Source: Verrucomicrobiota bacterium
Lineage (GTDB): Bacteria > Verrucomicrobiota > Kiritimatiellia > B70-G9
DNA length: 11,448 nt
Assembly (NCBI GenBank): GCA_003641465.1
Contig: QNAJ01000027.1
Span: 1 to 11,448 of the forward strand
Reading direction: 5' to 3'
Positions 1 through 5,858 of this stretch are shown piece by piece; the first letter of the stretch is position 1, and every line of letters starts with the position of its first letter. A model generated the notes under the pieces. That model was not told where the DNA came from, ran no database searches, and saw only the letters and a program-made list of their open reading frames with translations. Position numbers and translations under genes: made by a program.

Positions 1-21
1 AATGATGCGGGGACCGATCTC

Positions 22-1047
22 GTGAAAAGGCCGACGATAAATGATGTCGCCCGGGAGTGCGGGGTCTCGCTCAGCACTGTATCCCTGGTTCTCAACAATA
101 ATCCGCGGATCAGTGAGGCGACCCGGGCCCGGGTGCTTGAGGTCATGGAACGGATGGGCTATCTGCCCAACGTCCAGGCTCGTGCCCTGGCATCCCGGTC
201 GAGCCGGACGCTGAGTGTGGTGGTCCCTCACCTTAATCATGTTTTCGCGGACATCTATTTCGGGGAGATCGTCAGCGGCATCTACGACCGTTGCCTCGAG
301 CACGGCTACCGGATGATGCTCGACATCGCCAATCAGCGTTTCGTCAAGCAGCGGGAATACGTCAATATCATGCGTTCGCGCCGGGCGGACTGTATGCTGT
401 TCATTGCTTCGTCAGTAGAGGACGAATACCTCCGGGAATTTGAGGATTCGCCGTTTCCGTTCCTGCTGGTCAATCACTATTTCCCCAACATGAACCTGAA
501 TCACATCATGGTGGACTACCGTCAATCGGCCCGACTGGCCGCCGAGCACCTGGTGGGACTGGGCCATCGGAAGATCGGAATTATTGCCGGAACCAATACC
601 TATACCGGTCGCGATTACCGGGATACGTTCATCGCGGCCTGCTGTGTACGGGGATGTCGCTGGGAGGATCTTCCGTGGGTGGACGGTGGCAGGGAGTGGA
701 GTCAGGAGGGGGGATTTCGTGCCGCACGGATGCTGCTGGACGAGTATCCCGACATGACCGCGATCATGGCAGGCAATGACCGGTTGGCCGTCGGTGCCAT
801 GCGCTACCTCCATGAGAAGGGACTGCGCGTGCCCCAGGACGTTTCCGTCATGGGAGTGGATGATATCCCCCAGGCGGCTTACACCACACCGGCTTTGACC
901 ACTATCCGGCACCCGCTCTACGAACTGGGACAGCGAGCTGCGGAAAAGGCTATCCTTCTCTTCCGCGAAGAAATCCGATCGTGCAACGAGGTGCTGCCGG
1001 TGGAACTGGTGGTGCGCGAATCCACCGGCCCGGCACCTTCCCGATAG
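22..1047 (+). CDS. LacI-family transcriptional regulator
   Basis: Cytoplasmic DNA-binding repressor that probably responds to a sugar or sugar derivative. The N-terminal helix-turn-helix is clear at residues 4-25 (TINDVARECGVSLSTVSLVL), followed by the hinge-helix region around 49-60 (PNVQARALASRS). Residues about 62-335 form the periplasmic-binding-protein-like effector domain, with the family hallmarks AGNDRLAVGAMRYL and DVSVMGVDDIPQAAYTTPAL followed by TTIRHPLYELG. The length, 341 aa, is normal for the family. The start is GTG at 22, supported by GGGGA at 9-13 with 8 nt spacing. The effector and target operon cannot be told from sequence, and I saw no convincing LacI-type operator palindrome in the window. 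Upstream sequence is cut off at the window edge, so its likely partner operon may lie outside. The next gene downstream is a broken membrane glycosyltransferase 93 nt away. The family call is very secure; the ligand is unknown. Confidence 0.97.
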   Translation: MKRPTINDVARECGVSLSTVSLVLNNNPRISEATRARVLEVMERMGYLPNVQARALASRSSRTLSVVVPHLNHVFADIYFGEIVSGIYDRCLEHGYRMMLDIANQRFVKQREYVNIMRSRRADCMLFIASSVEDEYLREFEDSPFPFLLVNHYFPNMNLNHIMVDYRQSARLAAEHLVGLGHRKIGIIAGTNTYTGRDYRDTFIAACCVRGCRWEDLPWVDGGREWSQEGGFRAARMLLDEYPDMTAIMAGNDRLAVGAMRYLHEKGLRVPQDVSVMGVDDIPQAAYTTPALTTIRHPLYELGQRAAEKAILLFREEIRSCNEVLPVELVVRESTGPAPSR

Positions 1048-1140
1048 GCGGCCCCGGACGGATTCGGCTGGCGAAGGGAGCTCCCGACGAGACGCCGAGA
1101 GGTACAGCCGGCAGCCGCAGCCCCCCGACACACCGTCGGG

Positions 1141-2622
1141 TTGCTGTTGATAGTGCTGGCAGGCATTCTGCTGCGACTGCCGGGCATGCGCTGGGGCTAT
1201 GACCTGCCGGGATTCAGCGGCAGCTTTATCCCCCTGCATCCGGATGAGATCTCTTTCGCGGAAGCGGCCCGTCACCTGGAGGAGGGCCTGCCATACCGCC
1301 GCAGCTATGTACTGGGATTGGCTCAGGCACTGCGGATGGTCATTAAATGGGGACGGATCCTGGGCATCGCGATCGGGCCGGGTGATCTGGTGATCGCGGG
1401 GCGTATCCTCAGTCTCTGCGCCGGTGTCCTGCTGGTGTTGCTGCTCTACGGGCTGACGCGGGCGCTGTCGCGAAACGCATGGACGGCGCTGGCTGCGGCA
1501 ACGCTGACGGCCTTCAACTCACTGTGTCTGCATACTCTCATCTGTGCACCGCAGACATGACGTATACGTTCCTTATTTATCTTTTCGCTGCCCTGGCCTG
1601 GCGCGGTGTCGAGAAGCGGCATCCGCCGCTGCTGATTGCCAGTGCAGCCGCCGCGGGCACGGCAATGGCGGTGAAATTCGGTCCGGTACTCCTGCCATCC
1701 GTGATTCTTCTGGGCTACGGATTTCCACGGAGACGGCTCGGCGGAAGTTTCGCATGTCTTGCGGTCTGCGCGGCGATGTTCGTCGCAGTGCAGGGGGGGC
1801 GCGTTCAATGGCGAGTCCTTACGCGCGATCCTGCGGAGTTTCATTCATGACAATCTGGGTGGATTCGAACATGCCCGCTGGCAGAATCCGGCGGTCTACA
1901 CGATGGAATTCATCCGCAGCAGCGGATTGCCCGCCGCCGCGCTGGTCTTGGCGGGAATGCCGGCCCTGCTGCGCCATCGGCTGCTGCGCAGTCCTTCGGT
2001 AGTCATCGCTTTTCTTCCATTGGGATTGCATGCGGCGGGTATTCAGGCACTTAATCTGCCTTTTCCGCGCCATATACTGCCCCTTCTGCCTGCTGCGGCT
2101 CTGTGTGCGGGCTGGCGGATATCCCGCATGGGTGAACGTGCGAAAGTCCTGGGGCTGTGCGCAATCTGGTCGGCGGCGCTCGCGCTGGGAGATGCCTATG
2201 CCTTTGTGTATGATGCTCGAAAAGAGGTCCTGCGTGCATTGCTGGAGTCAGTGCCCGCCGGCACGCCGGTGGCGACCGATCCCGGCTTCCGGGTGCCGCT
2301 GGACCGGTTGTATCCGCGGGCCGACGTTGAGGGTGCTCCCGTGATCGTCCAGCATGAGTCGTGGACATACCGTTTCGTCGCCAGCGAGGTGCATCCCTTC
2401 GGACTGCCGGGCCCCGACGAACTTTATCATGCGGGCCCCGCAGAGCTGCAAATGTACCGCTCCATCCGGTTCCGGCTGCAGGAAGGCTCCCTGAAGATCA
2501 TCTACCGGGCGGGCCCCATTGCTGTGTTGCCGGAGGCGTTTTTTTACCAGCGTTTGTGGGGAAACTTTTTCAAATTCTGCGGAGAGTGCCGCCTGCTTGC
2601 AGTCTCCGGGGTCGGGCCTTGA
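1141..2622 (+). pseudogene. GT39/ArnT-like membrane glycosyltransferase, two frameshifts
   Basis: Multi-pass inner-membrane protein resembling the dolichyl-phosphate-mannose transferase / ArnT (PMT_2) superfamily, which moves a sugar from a polyprenyl-phosphate donor to a lipid or protein acceptor on the outer face of the membrane. The N-terminus shows a first membrane helix (LLIVLAGILLRL) followed by HPDEISFAEAARHLEEG, the DE-containing first loop typical of these enzymes (D35, E36). Several hydrophobic helices follow, then a soluble C-terminal part. The reading frame is +1 (1141 to about 1532), then +3 (about 1534 to 1793), then +1 again (about 1799 to 2622). One base seems missing near 1532-1534, where restoring it gives HYSHLCTADM, and one extra G lies in the seven-G run at 1793-1799, where removing it gives VAVQGGAFNG. 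The net length is unchanged, so a restored protein would have about 493 residues, normal for the family. The first possible start in frame is TTG 1141; no good ribosome binding site is seen, so the true start is uncertain. The cause may be real mutation or sequencing error. Confidence 0.8.
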
Positions 2623-2737
2623 TTAGTGATTATGGGCGGCCGCCTTGCCCGGCGCTCCTGATCACAGACTGTAACAGATGAGGGAACGTCTTTGCAAAAC
2701 CCGTTTCGTGGAGCTCGCCGTCTTTTCTCGGGCATTT

Positions 2738-3454
2738 CTAGCCCCGGGGAAAATGTGTAGGCGCGGTGATCAGCCGTGAGTTGCGGACCCCGCCGAGCTC
2801 GAGATTGCGGATCACCACCCAGCAACTGTCCGGCTCTCCCGTAATGTTGGTCCATTCCAGCTCGATGGCCGTAACCGCAGCCCAGCAATCAGCCGATTCC
2901 GGGTCATGCGCGGCTGAGTCGGGGGTGTTTTCCAGCTCTTTCAAGGGGATCCGGTAGGTACCCCACCGTCCTATGCCCCATACCGATCTTCCGCACAGTA
3001 TGCAGGCGGGGCCGGGGCCGCCTTCTGCGGTATGGACTCTCAATGCAAGGTGCGAATCGAGTGTCCGCGGATACAGGTTGAAGACCAGTGCCCCGTTGTT
3101 CTCCCTGGCCTGCCTGAAGTTGAGGCTGCGCGTGAAACGGAATCCGACTCGGCAGCGGCGGTCACCGGGTATGAAGATCCGCCACTCTGCACCAAAGGGG
3201 CCCCAGGCGAAAATCTGTCTCACGCCGCCATCGGGCACTGCATAGTCGTCTCCCAGGTAACGGGGATTCGCCAGGAGATTCACCCGGCCGAGGACGCGTC
3301 CCAGAAACTGTTCCCGTTTTCCAGGAACGACCCCGGCGCCGGGGGGAATGCGGGTGCAACCGGCCAGGAATGTCCCCGTCACGGCGAGCAGCAGGGTGCA
3401 GCGTACAGCCGCCGGGATCTTCCGCTCAGCAGGCTCTGTCAGCAGTTTCCGCAT
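2738..3454 (-). CDS. Putative lipoprotein, unknown function, probable beta-sandwich domain
   Basis: I do not recognise the family. The 238-residue product begins with a lipoprotein signal: basic residues, a hydrophobic stretch (TLLLAVTGTFLAGC) and lipobox LAGC with the lipidated Cys at 33, so it should be membrane-anchored outside the cytoplasm. Mature residues about 55-222 look like alternating strands rich in W, F and R. They include WRIFIPG, GRWGTYRIPLKELE and, near the end, AIELEWTNITG with CWVVIRNLELGG. This pattern recalls galactose-binding-like or carbohydrate-binding jelly rolls, where the W-x-x-Y-x-I-P-L strand and the final R-N-L-x-L strand are common; that is inference only. Five cysteines besides the lipobox Cys (101, 151, 154, 190, 211) could form disulfides. 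The gene stands alone, convergent with the broken glycosyltransferase (115 nt between their stops) and divergent from tRNA-Cys. The n-region before the hydrophobic core is long, so a shorter start is possible, but no better codon is seen. No clear ribosome binding site is visible. Confidence 0.75.
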   Translation of the reverse strand: MRKLLTEPAERKIPAAVRCTLLLAVTGTFLAGCTRIPPGAGVVPGKREQFLGRVLGRVNLLANPRYLGDDYAVPDGGVRQIFAWGPFGAEWRIFIPGDRRCRVGFRFTRSLNFRQARENNGALVFNLYPRTLDSHLALRVHTAEGGPGPACILCGRSVWGIGRWGTYRIPLKELENTPDSAAHDPESADCWAAVTAIELEWTNITGEPDSCWVVIRNLELGGVRNSRLITAPTHFPRG

Positions 3455-3546
3455 TTTCAGTCAAGCCGGCGGAGTCCTTCACCGAGCAGTATACCCGTCG
3501 GAATCCGGCGCGTCGGTTGCTTTGCAGTGCATTTTCCGTGCCGGAT

Positions 3547-3574
3547 TTTGGCTGGATTTTGACCGGCGTATGAT
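3547..3574 (+). promoter_or_regulatory. Possible sigma-70 type promoter for tRNA-Cys
   Basis: A good -10 hexamer TATGAT lies at 3569-3574, with a weak -35 candidate (TTTGGC, 3547-3552) 16 nt upstream. Transcription would begin near 3581, leaving a leader of about 18 nt before the mature tRNA 5' end at 3599. The -10 match is seen in the sequence; its use is inferred from position alone. Confidence 0.3.
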
Positions 3575-3598
3575 TATTTTGGTGAAGGATCAGCCTGG

Positions 3599-3673
3599 GG
3601 CGCGGTAGCCAAGTGGTAAGGCACGGGTCTGCAAAACCCGCATTCACCGGTTCGAATCCGGTCCGCGCCTCCA
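3599..3673 (+). tRNA. tRNA-Cys (anticodon GCA)
   Basis: A full cloverleaf can be folded by eye. The acceptor stem GGCGCGG (3599-3605) pairs with CCGCGCC (3663-3669). The D stem GCC/GGC is at 3608-3610 and 3620-3622, with a loop containing GG. The anticodon stem CGGGT/ACCCG encloses loop CTGCAAA, giving anticodon GCA at 3631-3633. The T stem ACCGG/CCGGT encloses loop TTCGAAT (3651-3657). The discriminator base is T (3670), as expected for cysteine tRNA, and CCA is encoded at 3671-3673. A run of six T follows at 3675-3680 without a separate hairpin. The DUF4438 gene begins 66 nt after the tRNA and could be co-transcribed with it. Confidence 0.97.
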
Positions 3674-3739
3674 GTTTTTTCTGGTTTGGGGAAGCGTCTG
3701 TTCGGCCGTAGTTTCAGCAGGGGGGGACCGGGTAAGCGC

Positions 3740-4657
3740 GTGGCCCGCAGCCTCAAGACGAATGAAAAAGGCCTGGTGAGGACCGCCGTGCAGGGGCAGG
3801 TTGTCCCTCCGCGTTGTTACGGGTGGGAAGTGACTGCGGAAGGAACGGCGGTCATGCTCCCCGCCGTCGGCGGGATAACCTACAATGTGCTGCTGGGGGA
3901 TCCGGCCTTCGGATGGGTGGCGGATCATGTCGAGCCGGGGGTTTCCTTCGCGGCTGGCAAAGGCAAACCCGACGAAAACCCCAACCGGGCTCTCTTGGCC
4001 TACGCATGCATCGGCAATACCGTGAAACTGATCAGCGGTCCGGCGGAAGGCCGTTGCGGCGTGGTGACCGGCAAGCACGGCGGGGTAGAACATCTCATTG
4101 TTGATTTTCCTCCGGACGTGCTGCGGAAGCTGCACGGTGACGATCGGATACTGGTGGAGGCGTGGGGAACGGGGCTGGAGTTGGTTGAATTTCCGGACAT
4201 CCGCCTTTACGGGCTTTCGCCTGAACTGCTGAACCGGATGGGGCTGCGGAAGGACAGCCAGGGGCGTTTGGTGGTTCCGGTGGCTGCGCAAATTCCTCCC
4301 GAGCTGATGGGGTCGGGGGTGGGCAGTAACGACAGTTTCAAGGGTGACTATGACCTGCAGACTCAGGACTACACCACATTGGAGCGGCTGGGACTTCACC
4401 GCCTGCGGCTGGGCGACGTTGTTGCTCTTCAGGATCAGGATACCCGGTGGGGCGTCGGCTACCGTCGTGGCGCGATCAGCATCGGGGTGGTAATCCATGG
4501 CGACAGCCGCCTGAGCGGACATGGTCCCGGAATACAGGTGGTCATGACCTGTGGAGAAGGGCGCATCGTTCCGCGGATTTCCGCAGATGCCAACATAGCC
4601 CGCTACCTGGGAATAGGCCGCTTCCGTTCGCGGGGGAATCGGCGGAGCCGGACCTGA
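3740..4657 (+). CDS. DUF4438 family protein
   Basis: I recognise this as a DUF4438-type protein, the family of Thermotoga maritima TM1086, whose biochemical role is not known to me. From the chosen start it is 305 aa with no signal peptide or membrane segment, so it is probably cytoplasmic. Conserved-looking blocks are GDPAFGWVADHVEPGVS (53-69), KLISGPAEGRCGVVTGKHGG (96-115), GSGVGSNDSFKGDYDLQTQD (191-210), and HGDSRLSGHGPG (253-264). The glycines, aspartates and histidines in these blocks could form a ligand or metal site; this is inference. GTG at 3740 is preferred because KTNEKGLVRTAVQGQV then sits near the N-terminus and a G-rich stretch (3717-3727) lies upstream. The frame can be extended to TTG 3686, but that lies 13 nt from the tRNA and has no ribosome binding site. 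GTG 3776 is a third possibility. The gene ends 75 nt before gcvH and lies on the same strand, so co-transcription with gcvH and lipB is possible. Confidence 0.82.
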   Translation: MARSLKTNEKGLVRTAVQGQVVPPRCYGWEVTAEGTAVMLPAVGGITYNVLLGDPAFGWVADHVEPGVSFAAGKGKPDENPNRALLAYACIGNTVKLISGPAEGRCGVVTGKHGGVEHLIVDFPPDVLRKLHGDDRILVEAWGTGLELVEFPDIRLYGLSPELLNRMGLRKDSQGRLVVPVAAQIPPELMGSGVGSNDSFKGDYDLQTQDYTTLERLGLHRLRLGDVVALQDQDTRWGVGYRRGAISIGVVIHGDSRLSGHGPGIQVVMTCGEGRIVPRISADANIARYLGIGRFRSRGNRRSRT

Positions 4658-4718
4658 ACGTAAGTTGTGGCCGCGGGGTCTGAATATGTGATATCAAGCA
4701 AGAAGGCGACCAATCAAC

Positions 4719-4724
4719 AAGGAG
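4719..4724 (+). promoter_or_regulatory. Ribosome binding site deciding the gcvH start
   Basis: AAGGAG lies 8 nt before ATG 4733. It fixes the start there rather than at the upstream in-frame start at 4667, which would add a 22-residue leader unlike GcvH. Confidence 0.85.
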
Positions 4725-4732
4725 AAGCAAGC

Positions 4733-5116
4733 ATGAAAGTACCGGCTGACCGACTGTATACCAAGACTCACGAATGGATCCGGATAGAGGGGGACAAGGG
4801 CATGGTGGGAATCACGGATTTCGCTCAGGATAACCTCACCGACGTGACCTTCGTCGAACTGCCGGAAGTGGGCCGCCGGGTGCAGGCGCGCGATCAGGTG
4901 TGTGTGATCGAGTCGGTCAAGGCGGCTGCGGACATCTACAGCCCCGTGGCGGGTACGATTTCAGCGGTCAACACGGAGTTGGAATCGCATCCCGAACTGA
5001 TCAACAGTGATCCCTACGGTAAAGGATGGATATTCGAGCTCGCGCTGGAACAGCCGGCGGCCACTGAGGGTTTGCTGAGCGCCGAGGAATATGGCGCCCT
5101 CCTTACAGAAAAGTGA
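4733..5116 (+). CDS. gcvH: Glycine cleavage system H protein (lipoyl carrier)
   Basis: Small cytoplasmic lipoyl-domain protein, 127 aa, the usual family length. In the glycine cleavage system its lipoyl arm carries the aminomethyl group from the P protein to the T protein and is reoxidised by the L protein. The N-terminus LYTKTHEWIRIEGDKGMVGI and the block GITDFAQDNLTDVTFVELPE are characteristic. The lipoylation motif is ESVKAAADIYSPVAG with the modified lysine at K63, followed by N-x-x-L-E-S-HPELIN-x-DPYGKGWIF, also diagnostic. No gcvT, gcvP or lpd is visible nearby. Instead lipB begins inside the last 26 nt of this gene, so the visible partnership is acceptor plus lipoylation enzyme. H proteins can also act purely as lipoyl carriers that hand lipoyl groups to other complexes, so a role in lipoylation rather than glycine breakdown is possible here. 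The functional assignment as H protein is secure. Confidence 0.97.
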   Translation: MKVPADRLYTKTHEWIRIEGDKGMVGITDFAQDNLTDVTFVELPEVGRRVQARDQVCVIESVKAAADIYSPVAGTISAVNTELESHPELINSDPYGKGWIFELALEQPAATEGLLSAEEYGALLTEK

Positions 5117-5837
5117 GCATGCTGCGGCGGTTGATCGTCCGGTATACCTGCAGGTTATCTATCCCGAACCTCAACCCTACCGCCGGTTTCTGCCGTTCAT
5201 GGAGCGGCTCGCGGCGGCCCGGGCCGCTGACCAGGTGACTGATACCATATTGCTCCTTGAGCACGAGCCGGTGATCACCTGCGGACTGAAGACCCGGGCG
5301 GAGGATTTCCTTCTGGATCCGGAGGAGATTCGAAACAGGGGAATCGCCGTGGAACGCACATCGCGCGGCGGCGGTCCCACCTATCATGGACCGGGACAGT
5401 TGATCCTTTATCCCATCGTGCGCCTGTCAACCTCTCCCCTTGCGCGGGACGGTTTGCTGGCCGCGCTCGAAGAGATAGCCCGGCGGACGGCTGCCGATTT
5501 CGGTATCCGGGCGTTCCGCCGGCCGGGCATGCCGGGAATCTGGACCGAACGGGGCAAGCTGGCCGCCGTCGGCTACCGCATCCGCCGGGACGTAAGTTTC
5601 CACGGGTTGAGTTTCAACGTGGACTGCGATCTTAAGCCCTTCAGCTACATCAACCCTTGCGGTCTGGCCGGCGAAAAGGTCACATCGGTGGCCGCTGAGT
5701 CCGCGGCCCCTCCGTCGCTGGAGGAGGTGCAGCACTGTATGCTGGCCCACCTGGACTCCATGCTGGGCCGGGTGCCGCAGTCGGCAACGCCCGCGCAGTT
5801 GGAGGAGATCCTGGGTCGCCGTCCGGTGAACGGGTGA
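5091..5837 (+). CDS. lipB: Lipoyl(octanoyl) transferase LipB
   Basis: Cytoplasmic acyltransferase that moves octanoate from acyl carrier protein to the lysine of lipoyl domains such as GcvH; LipA then inserts the sulfur atoms. The 248 aa product shows the family signature RGGGPTYHGPGQ (92-103), preceded by LLLEHEPVITCGL (54-66). The lysine of RGKLAAVGYRI (K156) and the cysteine of FSYINPCGLAG (C190) match the catalytic Lys/Cys pair known in LipB. The HGLSFNVDCDL block (171-181) is also typical. The start ATG 5091 lies inside gcvH, giving a 26 bp overlap. A GAGGA stands only 2 nt before it, so translation is probably coupled to gcvH by re-initiation; no other good start codon is seen nearby. 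lipA is not in the window. The gene converges on the permease gene of the minus-strand operon with only 21 nt between stops. Confidence 0.97.
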   Translation: MAPSLQKSEHAAAVDRPVYLQVIYPEPQPYRRFLPFMERLAAARAADQVTDTILLLEHEPVITCGLKTRAEDFLLDPEEIRNRGIAVERTSRGGGPTYHGPGQLILYPIVRLSTSPLARDGLLAALEEIARRTAADFGIRAFRRPGMPGIWTERGKLAAVGYRIRRDVSFHGLSFNVDCDLKPFSYINPCGLAGEKVTSVAAESAAPPSLEEVQHCMLAHLDSMLGRVPQSATPAQLEEILGRRPVNG

Positions 5838-5852
5838 GCCGTTATAACGGCT
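5837..5852. terminator. Perfect palindrome between convergent genes, weak terminator candidate
   Basis: AGCCGTTATAACGGCT is a perfect 16-nt palindrome filling most of the 21-nt gap between the lipB stop and the stop of the permease gene on the other strand. As RNA it could fold into a short hairpin on either transcript. It has no T-run on either side, so intrinsic terminator function is doubtful. A protein-binding site is an alternative. Confidence 0.35.
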
Positions 5853-5858
5853 GCGGTC

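Noticed and set aside
1048..1140. Upstream start for the glycosyltransferase
   Set aside because: No ATG, GTG or TTG lies in frame between the LacI stop and TTG 1141, although the codons would give a plausible Arg-rich cytoplasmic tail; unresolved without homologues.
412..1275. Long minus-strand open frame of 287 codons
   Set aside because: Antisense shadow of the LacI gene in high-GC DNA; no family features.
2623..2737. Intrinsic terminator between the convergent glycosyltransferase and lipoprotein genes
   Set aside because: GC palindromes such as GGCGGCCGCC and CCCCGGGG are present, but none forms a stable stem followed by a T-run on either strand.
3599..3673. tRNA-Cys as an integration site of a mobile element
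   Set aside because: No integrase gene and no second copy of the tRNA 3' end were seen in the window.
3644..4522. Long minus-strand open frame of 292 codons
   Set aside because: Antisense to the DUF4438 gene and tRNA; low-complexity composition without any recognisable fold or family motif.
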